In this document: positions 19,678-31,414 of the stretch, in pieces
Numbering within the stretch: the first letter of the stretch is position 1
How the letters are laid out: each line of letters opens with the position of its first letter
DNA from: Formosa sp030427735
GTDB lineage: Bacteria > Bacteroidota > Bacteroidia > Flavobacteriales > Flavobacteriaceae
NCBI RefSeq assembly: GCF_051200825.1
Contig: NZ_CP195158.1
Location: 2,976,001 to 3,040,000, forward strand
DNA: 64,000 bases
Reading direction: 5' to 3'
The notes under the pieces: model-generated
Seen by the model: the letters and a program-made list of their open reading frames with translations, nothing else
Told to the model about the DNA's origin: nothing
The model's database searches: none
Position numbers and translations under genes: made by a program

Positions 19678-20241
19678 TTAAAATCGATTTAACAAACTAA
19701 GCATTAACATTAAAATATTGTAATGTGGTAACTTTAATCGAAGATATGCTAAAGCTCTACTAATTTGTGTTTCTACCGTACGAATAGAAATATTTAAGTC
19801 TTTTGCTATAGTGGCATTATCCACATGCTCGAATCTACTCAATTCAAATATTGCTTGACATTTAGGTGGTAATTGTTCTAATAAAATTTTAATTTGTTGC
19901 TCCGCATCACTACTTTCTATAATGGCATCTGGAGATTCATGATAAGGAACACTAGCTATAACAGATTCTAAATCCTCGGTTAGCTTCAAGTCACGAATTC
20001 GATTAGCCACCCGATATTTAATTGCTCTAAACAGGTAACTTTCTATATTTAAAATTTCACTATCCTGATTTCGATCCCATAAATTAACGAAGACTTCTTG
20101 AGTAATATCTTCACATATAGCTTCATCCCTATAAATTTTAAATGCATAAGCATATAATCTATGCCAATAAGCATCGAAAATAAGCTCAAAAGTCTTGTAA
20201 TCTCCTTTCTTAAAACGGTATATCTGTTTAGAACTACGCAT
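19678..20241 (-). CDS. ECF RNA polymerase sigma factor (FecI-like)
   Basis: A 187-residue sigma-70 factor with region 2 (FELIFDAYWHRLYAYAFKIYRDEAICEDITQEVFVNLWD) and region 4 (LPPKCQAIFELSRFEHVDNATIAKDLNISIRTVETQISRAL). It belongs to the Bacteroidota expansion of FecI-type factors that are paired with FecR and a signalling TonB receptor. It is the first gene of the minus-strand locus ending at 11098 and is expected to drive the SusC/D-phosphoesterase genes when released by FecR. I could not identify its own promoter. The C-terminal hydrophobic tail (YNILMLMLSLLNRF) is slightly unusual. Confidence 0.92.
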   Translation of the reverse strand: MRSSKQIYRFKKGDYKTFELIFDAYWHRLYAYAFKIYRDEAICEDITQEVFVNLWDRNQDSEILNIESYLFRAIKYRVANRIRDLKLTEDLESVIASVPYHESPDAIIESSDAEQQIKILLEQLPPKCQAIFELSRFEHVDNATIAKDLNISIRTVETQISRALAYLRLKLPHYNILMLMLSLLNRF

Positions 20242-20610
20242 AAATTAAAATGAACCACAAATGAAAGGATTCCATATAACCTATAACGCACCATGCCATT
20301 AAGATAAAGTTAAATTAGCAATTAGTGATCAAGTATTGAGAAACGAGAATTGAGCTGCTAGACAGCTAGATCCTAGAATATAGACTATTTTAGGTTTTAA
20401 AATTTGAAGATTAGCTTAATGTTATAATTATTTAATCTAACAATGTACTAATTGGAAGTAATGAATAATGCTGGACTTTGGTGGCAACCAGATCATAGTA
20501 AACCAAAGAAAGATTGGAATTTAAGTTTTGAGTTTTAGATTTTGGGGGCACTTACAAAACCATTTCACCGCGTCACAGCATAACCGCATCACCATGTCAC
20601 TAAAGTATTT
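20242..20610. other. Intergenic region between sigma factor and rRNA operon end
   Basis: AT-rich spacer. It contains one short plus-strand frame at 20461-20538 (25 codons, Trp/Lys-rich) and a low-complexity stretch near 20555-20600 in which CACC/GTCAC words recur. No convincing gene, promoter or repeat was seen. Confidence 0.5.
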
Positions 20611-20648
20611 AAACAAAAAAATCCCCAACAAATTCATGTTGGGGATTT
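20611..20648 (-). terminator. Terminator of the rRNA operon
   Basis: AATCCCCAACA (20620-20630) pairs with TGTTGGGGATT (20637-20647), an 11-bp stem. The A tract at 20611-20620 gives a T run on the minus strand. It follows the 5S rRNA on that strand. Confidence 0.9.
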
Positions 20649-20655
20649 CTAAAAA

Positions 20656-20761
20656 AGGCGACGACCTACTCTCCCACAAATGCAGTACCATCGGCGCTAA
20701 TGGGCTTAACTTCTCTGTTCGGAATGGTAAGAGGTGAGCCCCATCGCTATAATCACCTTAA
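20656..20761 (-). rRNA. rrf: 5S ribosomal RNA
   Basis: The minus-strand sequence contains the conserved CCGAACAGAGAAGTTAAGCC core and the closing GGAGAGTAGGTCGTCGCC end, directly before the operon terminator. Ends are estimated from the terminal stem; about 106-110 bases. Confidence 0.93.
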
Positions 20762-20913
20762 ATCTTTGGTTGCTGGTTGATCGTTTCTGGTTGTTGGTAT
20801 TCCAACTCATAACCATTAACTGACAACTGATAACCGCGCTTCGCGCAAATATTTTAACATATTGAAAAAGGAACATGTATGTCGATTAAATCTTGTACTC
20901 TTAAAAAAAACAG

Positions 20914-23742
<2,829 letters not shown>

Positions 23743-23892
23743 TTTGCTTTTTTAATGAGTTACTGATCGATTAAAGGCTCGTTACCTTAATCAATCGTTT
23801 TTAATCTTGTTATAAATCTTAGTGTGCTACTAAAACCATAACTTTTCATGTATCTTTTTCAATATGTCAATGAACTTTCTTTGCAATAGGCC

Positions 23893-23944
23893 ATAAGCTT
23901 TATGCTCTAGGCGGCTTGCGTATAGCTTAAGGCATAAAGCCTAT
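23893..23944. repeat. Inverted repeat in the 23S/tRNA spacer
   Basis: ATAAGCTTTATGC (23893-23905) and GCATAAAGCCTAT (23932-23944) form a near-perfect stem in the spacer between tRNA-Ala and 23S. It may be part of the processing stem for pre-23S rRNA or an operon-specific spacer insert. Confidence 0.5.
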
Positions 23945-23954
23945 AGCTGTTTTG

Positions 23955-24028
23955 TGGAGAATATCGGAGTCGAACCGATGACCTCCTGCGTGCAAGGCAG
24001 GCGCTCTAGCCAGCTGAGCTAATCCCCC
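23955..24028 (-). tRNA. tRNA-Ala (anticodon TGC)
   Basis: A cloverleaf of 74 bases on the minus strand: acceptor GGGGGAT/ATTCTCC, D arm GCTCAGCTGG, anticodon stem CCTGC with loop CTTGCAC (TGC), and T arm with GGTTCGACTCC. No encoded CCA. It lies in the 16S-23S spacer, as usual in Bacteroidota. Confidence 0.96.
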
Positions 24029-24170
24029 AGTTTTTCTTTCAGTCGCAGTCCACAGTCTGCAGTTTGCAGTCGCTTGTGCCGACTTTCGGTGGATTACTAC
24101 TTCTAGAATTTCCTTTTCAATATATTATGAACGTTTCAATTAATAATTATTAATCATCAATTGATTCTTG

Positions 24171-24244
24171 TAGTCTCAGGCAGACTCGAACTGCCGACCT
24201 CTACATTATCAGTGTAGCGCTCTAACCAGCTGAGCTATGAGACT
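24171..24244 (-). tRNA. tRNA-Ile (anticodon GAT)
   Basis: A cloverleaf of 74 bases on the minus strand: acceptor AGTCTCA/TGAGACT, anticodon stem CTACA with loop CTGATAA (GAT), and T arm GGCAG TTCGAGT CTGCC. No encoded CCA. First tRNA after 16S in the operon. Confidence 0.96.
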
Positions 24245-24333
24245 CTACTTAATAGATCATTTAAATTAACAGCTTAGAGAATAAACTATCCCTTTTCCTT
24301 CTTTTTTCTACTCCAATAGTCGTATTTCTCTAG

Positions 24334-25852
<1,519 letters not shown>

Positions 25853-26040
25853 TTAAATTTTTAAGTGTTTCCACTATTATCTTTAACAACTAATGGAATT
25901 TTCCAGTACTCAAAATGGCTTATTCTCTTCTTATTGACAACAACCGTTTCCAGTTGTTATCTACGCTGTCAATTCAATATGTTAATGAACTTTTATTCTT
26001 CTTTACTTTCTCTTTCAAAACTTCCGTCTGAAAGCGGGTG

Positions 26041-26073
26041 CAAATATAAAACCCTTTTTCATTCCTTGCAATG
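26041..26073 (-). promoter_or_regulatory. rRNA promoter P1 (closest to 16S)
   Basis: On the minus strand, TTG at about 26071 is followed about 20 bases later by TATATTTG (plus-strand CAAATATA at 26041-26048). It has the same GGGTT...TATATTTGCACCCGC context as P3. Confidence 0.7.
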
Positions 26074-26179
26074 TTTTTTTGATTTTTTTTGAAAGTTTTT
26101 TTTTTCAAACCTTTCAACCAACAAAACACAACTTACAATGAACTTTTCTTTCTAAAAACGTTGCCGTTTTTAGCGGCTG

Positions 26180-26209
26180 CAAATGTACAACCTTTTTTAA
26201 ATCTACAAA
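26180..26209 (-). promoter_or_regulatory. rRNA promoter P2
   Basis: On the minus strand, TTTG (26206-26209) and TACATTTG (26180-26187) are separated by 18 bases, a near-ideal Bacteroidota sigma-A promoter. Just downstream, at 26153-26172, an 8-bp hairpin (TAAAAACG/CGTTTTTA) would form at the start of its transcript. Confidence 0.75.
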
Positions 26210-26313
26210 GCTTTTTTTGATATTTTTTAAATTTAATTTTAAACCCTATCGCTTGCCTGTAAATGAACGTTTGCTTACTCCTTTTCTAATATCCCTCTCG
26301 CCGTAAGCGGGTG

Positions 26314-26343
26314 CAAATATACAACCCTTTTCTCTTCCCAAAC
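26314..26343 (-). promoter_or_regulatory. rRNA promoter P3 (most distal)
   Basis: On the minus strand, TTTG is followed 17 bases later by TATATTTG (plus-strand CAAATATA at 26314-26321) and then GCACCCGCTT, the same downstream sequence as P1. The rest of 26344-26577 is AT-rich with nothing recognisable. Confidence 0.75.
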
Positions 26344-26577
26344 AAACTTTTTCGATTGTTTTTTTGAAAAAAAAGTCAAGACACTAATATACATCATTTT
26401 ACACTTATAAAAAAATTTAAAACCATAAAATTTCACCTGTATTAATCGATAACACATCGGTAAATAAATATAAAGAACGACATATTACTATTACCTACAT
26501 GGCCATAAAGTAAACTATTCTTATTTTTAAGCTTTTAAATATCATCTACAGCTACTCAGCTAGAAATACCATAAAAC

Positions 26578-27561
26578 ATGTACAACGCAAACACACATAT
26601 ATATAAAGACATTATTATAATAGGAGGCGGCCCTATAGGCATTGCTTGCGCCCTACAATGCAAAGCCCACGGTTATAGTTATAGTATTTTGGAAAAAGGG
26701 GCGCTTACAAATTCACTATATAACTATCCGCTAAACATGACATTCTTCTCGACCTCGGAAAAATTAGAAATAAACAATATACCTTTTATAAGCAACAACC
26801 CGAAGCCCAATCGAGACGAAGCTTTAGAATATTACAGACGTGTTGCCGCATCTAATAATTTAAACATACAACTGTACGAAGAGGTTATCGATATTAAAAA
26901 GAGTAATTCTACATTTACCGTTTCTACGAGCAAAAATTCCTACACCGCCAACCAAGTGATTGTTGCTACGGGCTTTTACGATATTCCAAAACTTTTAAAC
27001 GTTCCTGGCGAAAGACTTTCTAAAGTATCTCATTATTATAAAGAGGCACATCCTTACACCATGCAACATGTTATAGTTGTAGGCGCCAGCAACTCGGCTG
27101 TTGATGCCGCTTTGGAAATTTGGCGAAAAGGCGGTCACGTAACCATGGTAATACGCGGCGAAGATATAGGCGAACGTGTAAAATATTGGGTAAGGCCAGA
27201 TATTATAAACAGAATAAAGGAAGGATCTATAACCGCATATTATAATTCGGAAATAAAAACTATTGAAGATGATACTGTAACCATAAACACCCCCGAAGGT
27301 GAGCTTTCTTTAAAAAACGATTATGTGATTGCTTTAACAGGATATCAGCCAAACTTTAAATTATTAAACACTATAGGTGTTTCCTTTTCCGAAGACGAAA
27401 ATCGAATACCCACTTATAATAGCGACACGATGGAAACTAATATTGAAGGACTCTATTTAGCTGGTGTTATTTGTGGCGGTATGGAAACCCACAAGTGGTT
27501 TATAGAAAATTCGCGCATTCATGCCAAAATAATAATCGACCATATTAACCGAAAATTATAA
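26578..27561 (+). CDS. ypdA: YpdA-family FAD/NAD(P) reductase (putative bacillithiol disulfide reductase)
   Basis: A 327-residue two-dinucleotide-fold flavoprotein. The FAD motif IIIIGGGPIGIACAL is at about residues 12-26 and the NAD(P) motif VIVVGASNSAVDAAL at about 165-179, with ATGFYDIP between. It lacks a thioredoxin-reductase CxxC, which fits the YpdA (Bdr) family. YpdA reduces bacillithiol disulfide with NADPH in low-GC Gram-positives, and the family is also common in Flavobacteriia. Cytosolic. It sits alone between the rRNA promoters and a LytTR regulator, with no visible partner gene. Confidence 0.88.
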   Translation: MYNANTHIYKDIIIIGGGPIGIACALQCKAHGYSYSILEKGALTNSLYNYPLNMTFFSTSEKLEINNIPFISNNPKPNRDEALEYYRRVAASNNLNIQLYEEVIDIKKSNSTFTVSTSKNSYTANQVIVATGFYDIPKLLNVPGERLSKVSHYYKEAHPYTMQHVIVVGASNSAVDAALEIWRKGGHVTMVIRGEDIGERVKYWVRPDIINRIKEGSITAYYNSEIKTIEDDTVTINTPEGELSLKNDYVIALTGYQPNFKLLNTIGVSFSEDENRIPTYNSDTMETNIEGLYLAGVICGGMETHKWFIENSRIHAKIIIDHINRKL

Positions 27562-27742
27562 AAACAACATACAACGCATCTTTTTATTACGTACTTTTAT
27601 TAATTATATAAAACGAATTGACATAATTTAAAAGCCTATAAATAGTTACCAAGTTTGTAGTGCATAAATTAGTGGTGTTACATCTCTATTACTCAAGAGA
27701 TCTCCTTTATTTTTCAGTATTTATTCATAGCACTTTCGCATT

Positions 27743-28447
27743 ATGTACTGTAAATGTTTGATAATTGAAACTGATACGGCTTCGGTATTGGCATTAAAGT
27801 TTTTTATAAATACAATTGAACACCTTCAACTAGACGGTATTTACAGCTCGCTTTCCGAAGCTTCAAATCATTTAGCTACAAAACATGTAGATTTAGCCTT
27901 CTTAAACATAAACGAATTAACAAAAACCAATACCCAAAGTATAAAACATCAACTATACACTTCAAAAATCATTATCACATCTCACCTTAACTGTTTTGCT
28001 CAAGAAGCCTTTTCTTTAAATGCCTTAGATTATTTACTAAAACCCATTAATTACACTGCCTTTTTAAAAGCTATAAATAAGTTTATAATAGCAGAACTGC
28101 AATCCTATAAATTCAATTCTCATTTTAATCAAGACTTTATATATCTAAGATCTGACAGAAAAATGGTGAAAATACATTTTAATACTATCGTTTTTATTGA
28201 AAGCTTTAAAGACTATATTGTTATTCACAGAGAACCACAAACGGCTATAAAAGTAAAGCAGTCGCTTTGTTCGACAGCATGCTTGCTCCCTAAACATGAA
28301 TTTATGCGTGTACACCGATCGTTCATTATAGCAACTTCTAAAATTACAGCATTTACTAAATTCGATATAGAACTTGGCGAACGCAATATTCCTATTGGCA
28401 GAAACTATACACACATAACAGCATTAATACCTAAAAGTCTAGGCTAA
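27743..28447 (+). CDS. LytTR-type response regulator with atypical receiver
   Basis: A 234-residue regulator: receiver-like domain (about 1-120) and LytTR DNA-binding domain (about 130-230, with YLRSDRKMVKIHFNTIVFIES and FMRVHRSFIIA). In the receiver, the position of the phospho-acceptor is Asn55 (LAFLNIN where LxxLDI is usual). Acidic residues Glu9 and Asp11 and the switch Lys in YLLKPIN remain. It may therefore work without phosphorylation. No histidine kinase of the LytS type lies beside it. The target genes are unknown; the next gene is a lipoprotein on the same strand. Confidence 0.88.
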   Translation: MYCKCLIIETDTASVLALKFFINTIEHLQLDGIYSSLSEASNHLATKHVDLAFLNINELTKTNTQSIKHQLYTSKIIITSHLNCFAQEAFSLNALDYLLKPINYTAFLKAINKFIIAELQSYKFNSHFNQDFIYLRSDRKMVKIHFNTIVFIESFKDYIVIHREPQTAIKVKQSLCSTACLLPKHEFMRVHRSFIIATSKITAFTKFDIELGERNIPIGRNYTHITALIPKSLG

Positions 28448-28651
28448 ATAGACTGCAATCCAGTTTTTGTCTACCAAAACACGACATTCATCTCTAGTTA
28501 TCCTACCGCAAATAAAGATATACTAATTTTATTCCTTTAAATAAAGCAAAACTATTCTCCCACTAGATATTAATTAACGAGCAAAACCTATTGTTCAATT
28601 TTATAGGATTGAATGCTAAAGCAACCCTATTAACTTTAAATATCTATTGTT

Positions 28652-29434
28652 ATGAAAACTCAACTTAAACCAATCGGTCTACACATTATTATAATGTTCT
28701 TAATGCTTTACGCTTGTAATTCGGACGACGACCAAAACACCACTAATACCTACACTGGAAATGCCATTACTTTTGGAAGTGGCACAGTAGAATCCTGGAT
28801 TACTACAACAAACACCGACACGCCGCTAGAATTAGGATTACGGTTGTCGCTAGAAGCTCTATCTGATATCGAAGCCTTGCCTGAAGATGATCTTGTTTTT
28901 GTAGTACCTTTACATGATAAAGCTTCTCAAGTTACAGCTTACGAACATATTACTATACAATGGGAACCTGCAGGCCACATGCCTCCTGTATTTTTAGCAC
29001 CTCATTTTGAAATCGCTTTCTTCGAAATTAGCAATTCCGAACGGCTCACCATTCCTGTTTACGATGCCAATATCCCGGTAATTGAAGCTGCAGTAAATGA
29101 TTTTCCCGATGTAGATAAAATACCAACCGGATATATAAAGTTCCCTGGGCAAGGTGGCTATTACCCAGAAGCTGGAAAACATTGGCTGACGGAAGATGTA
29201 CTTGAACTTACAACATTCAACACCTATATTGCGCATGGTACATACGACAAAAAGCACATCTTTTTAGAAGCCAAATTTACAATGGACTATTTACAAAGTC
29301 TGACACAGCTTAACCAAACTTTAGCACAACCTGTTATTTTCGAAAAATCGGACACCTATTACCCAACCACATTGAATGCTCGTAAATCCTCAGAATCGAT
29401 TGAAATAACACTTAGTAATTTCATAAAACGATAA
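28652..29434 (+). CDS. DUF5602/TTHB210-like lipoprotein
   Basis: A 260-residue lipoprotein. The signal sequence ends at Cys22 (LMLYAC) and is followed by NSDDDQN, an acidic stretch like the Bacteroidota surface-export signal. The core WEPAGHMPPVFLAPHFEIAFF resembles the GHEPxxxYxxPHFDxHFY signature of the TTHB210-like (DUF5602) family, but with HFE-IAFF in place of HFD-HFY, so this is a divergent member or only a look-alike. Function unknown. It stands alone, with a strong hairpin downstream. Confidence 0.7.
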   Translation: MKTQLKPIGLHIIIMFLMLYACNSDDDQNTTNTYTGNAITFGSGTVESWITTTNTDTPLELGLRLSLEALSDIEALPEDDLVFVVPLHDKASQVTAYEHITIQWEPAGHMPPVFLAPHFEIAFFEISNSERLTIPVYDANIPVIEAAVNDFPDVDKIPTGYIKFPGQGGYYPEAGKHWLTEDVLELTTFNTYIAHGTYDKKHIFLEAKFTMDYLQSLTQLNQTLAQPVIFEKSDTYYPTTLNARKSSESIEITLSNFIKR

Positions 29435-29457
29435 TCAATAAACCATCTATTAAACGC

Positions 29458-29493
29458 AAAAGAAAAGTAGCTTATCCTAACTTTTCTTTTGTC
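29458..29493 (+). terminator. Terminator after the DUF5602-like gene
   Basis: AAAAGAAAAGT (29458-29468) pairs with ACTTTTCTTTT (29480-29490), an 11-bp stem ending in T. It is 24 bases past the stop codon. Confidence 0.75.
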
Positions 29494-29599
29494 GTTCTTA
29501 TATAAGAAATATTTTTTTTAACCATGAATAAGTTGTTTTGTGGAACAGTAAACAAAGTATAATTACATATAATTATCTATATGCATATTTCAAATCTCT

Positions 29600-29663
29600 C
29601 CCGTTAAGAAAACGACAAAGGAACTTTATTAGAACAAAACAGCAGGAGCAATTGCTTTCAGAT
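29600..29663 (+). repeat. Pre-array element, copy A
   Basis: The segment GTTAAGAAAACGACAAAGGA (29603-29622) leads, after a degenerate hairpin, to GGAGCAATTGCTTTCAGAT (29645-29663). The last part equals the tracrRNA-pairing core of the CRISPR repeat, in the same orientation. It is a diverged copy of the element at 29808-29884. It could be a decayed old repeat or a separate RNA able to anneal to tracrRNA. Confidence 0.6.
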
Positions 29664-29698
29664 AAAATAAAGATACCAGGAATCAGGCTTTAGCTCTG

Positions 29699-29752
29699 AG
29701 AGAATAATAAAAGCCCGACTTAAAATTGAACGGAAGGTCTCTGTTATTCTCT
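29699..29752. repeat. Inverted repeat between the two pre-array elements
   Basis: AGAGAATAA (29699-29707) and TTATTCTCT (29744-29752) can close a large stem-loop around 36 bases. There is no gene here. It could belong to a structured RNA or leader; no function is known. The remainder of 29494-29864 is AT-rich with no open frame of note. Confidence 0.4.
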
Positions 29753-29807
29753 ATGCTATATTTTACAATATCAGCAACAAAATAATACTCTCCTCTGCTT
29801 TACATAT

Positions 29808-29884
29808 CCCCTGTTGTGAAAGCGACAAAGGAGCTTCACGAGCTCCACTAAAAAATAATAACGCGCGAGTAACTGCTTTCAGAT
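29808..29884 (+). repeat. Pre-array element, copy B, running into the first CRISPR repeat
   Basis: Contains GTTGTGAAAGCGACAAAGGA (29813-29832), a palindrome GGAGCT/AGCTCC (29831-29847), then about 27 bases and the diverged 5' end of repeat 0. It matches copy A over the GTT..GAAA.CGACAAAGGA.CTT block. The GTTGTGAA..GC start also resembles the canonical repeat start, as if a repeat had been split. Confidence 0.6.
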
Positions 29885-30822
29885 TACTATTTTAGTAGTG
29901 CATTCACAGGGGCTGTAACAGGTTTAGCCTATGCAGAACAGTTGTGAATTGCTTTCAGATTACTATTTTAGTAGTGCATTCACAGGTTAGATTGGTTTCT
30001 TAACCCAAACCAAGTAGTTGTGAATTGCTTTCAGATTACTATTTTAGTAGTGCATTCACAGGAAAATTATGAAGTATAGAATTAAGATTACAGTTGTGAA
30101 TTGCTTTCAGATTACTATTTTAGTAGTGCATTCACAGGAAAAAAACGTCTAAATACGCTTTAGAAATAGTTGTGAATTGCTTTCAGATTACTATTTTAGT
30201 AGTGCATTCACAGGAAAATCCGTGAGAACATCGACATGGTAATGGTTGTGAATTGCTTTCAGATTACTATTTTAGTAGTGCATTCACAGGCGAAAAAGCC
30301 AAGAACAAAGACAGCGTAATGTTGTGAATTGCTTTCAGATTACTATTTTAGTAGTGCATTCACAGGCAGAACATTATATTAAACAATCTTACCACAGTTG
30401 TGAATTGCTTTCAGATTACTATTTTAGTAGTGCATTCACAGGAGAAACCATTTTGTATAAGTATTATTTAGCGTTGTGAATTGCTTTCAGATTACTATTT
30501 TAGTAGTGCATTCACAGGCCATTAGTAAATTTGATGCACTCGATGTTAGTTGTGAATTGCTTTCAGATTACTATTTTAGTAGTGCATTCACAGGTTTTAA
30601 TGTCGTTTCATTTAAACGCCCAAGGTTGTGAATTGCTTTCAGATTACTATTTTAGTAGTGCATTCACAGGCTAGCATTTGCCTTACTTAGCAACTGTTCA
30701 GTTGTGAATTGCTTTCAGATTACTATTTTAGTAGTGCATTCACAGGTTTCAACGGTGTAATTGAGGTACTGACAAAGTTGTGAATTGCTTTCAGATTACT
30801 ATTTTAGTAGTGCATTCACAGG
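29865..30822 (+). CRISPR. Type II-C CRISPR array, 13 repeats / 12 spacers
   Basis: Repeats of 46 bp starting GTTGTGAATTGCTTTCAGAT and ending GTAGTGCATTCACAGG. Twelve copies (29941, 30017, 30093, 30169, 30245, 30321, 30397, 30473, 30549, 30625, 30701, 30777) look identical. The leftmost copy (29865-29910) is diverged in its first 12 bases. All twelve spacers are exactly 30 bp. The repeat start pairs with the tracrRNA anti-repeat at 37381-37398, so crRNAs read left to right (plus strand), opposite to the cas genes. In that sense the diverged repeat is at the 5' end. The repeat ends (TGTGAAT/ATTCACA) and the inner TACTATTTTAGTA are self-complementary. TACTATTTTAG also loosely resembles a -7 box, so each repeat could carry a promoter as in other II-C arrays. 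Confidence 0.98.
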
Positions 30823-30850
30823 ATACCCGCCATAAAAAGCTGGTATCCTG
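30819..30850 (+). terminator. Hairpin closing the array
   Basis: CAGGATACC, whose first four bases are the end of the last repeat, pairs perfectly with GGTATCCTG (30842-30850). AT-rich TTATTTAAAC follows. It is well placed to end plus-strand pre-crRNA transcription. The T run is weak. Confidence 0.55.
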
Positions 30851-30931
30851 TTATTTAAACAATAAATCAGAATCATAAAATCCGAGTAACTCTAGTCTTA
30901 TAATATACTGAACTACAACACTTTTCACATC

Positions 30932-31279
30932 CTAAAAGAGTTCCAATTGCTGACTAGGTAATTCTTGGGGAATTTCTTTCTGACCATGAAAAAGTTCCAT
31001 CATACCAAACTGTTTATCGGTTATTTGCATAATACATACCTTCCCTTTTTTAGGTAAAGCCTGTTTGGTACGCTTAATATGTACCGATGCATTTTCGCGG
31101 CTGGCGCAAAACCGCATATAAATACTAAACTGGAACATGGCAAAACCATCATCTAATAAGTTTTTCCGAAATCGCGTTGCTACCTTACGCTCGGTGGTAG
31201 TCTCTGTCGGCAAATCAAAAAATACAAGTACCCACATGCTTCTATACTGGTTTAATCGTGAAAATTTATCGTCCTTCAT
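30932..31279 (-). CDS. cas2: CRISPR-associated endonuclease Cas2
   Basis: A 115-residue ferredoxin-like protein with WVLVFFDLPTETTTERKVATRFRKNLLDDGF. Asp22 is the expected metal-site residue at the end of the first strand. It forms the spacer-integration complex with Cas1. It is the last cas gene before the array, 135 bases after the cas1 stop and 109 bases from the last repeat. Confidence 0.95.
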   Translation of the reverse strand: MKDDKFSRLNQYRSMWVLVFFDLPTETTTERKVATRFRKNLLDDGFAMFQFSIYMRFCASRENASVHIKRTKQALPKKGKVCIMQITDKQFGMMELFHGQKEIPQELPSQQLELF

Positions 31280-31414
31280 AATTATAATTTCTAAATCCAG
31301 TGCTTCAGTATAATGTGCTGTCGAAAATCATTCAACCACTTTAACATACCAATCAAACGAATTAAAACACAGGTTACTGAGTGTCTGCCCAGCAAACATA
31401 TCGAAGCAATCGGT

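Noticed and set aside
20049..20294. 81-codon minus-strand frame overlapping the start of the ECF sigma gene
   Set aside because: Out of frame with the sigma factor and without features. A toxin-antitoxin reading was considered and has no support.
27562..27742. Structured leader or small RNA before the LytTR gene
   Set aside because: Only a short imperfect hairpin (TCTCT...AGAGA) is visible, which is expected by chance in AT-rich DNA.
29865..30822. Self-targeting spacer against this window
   Set aside because: No spacer was seen to match elsewhere in the window by eye. The check is not exhaustive and does not cover the rest of the genome.
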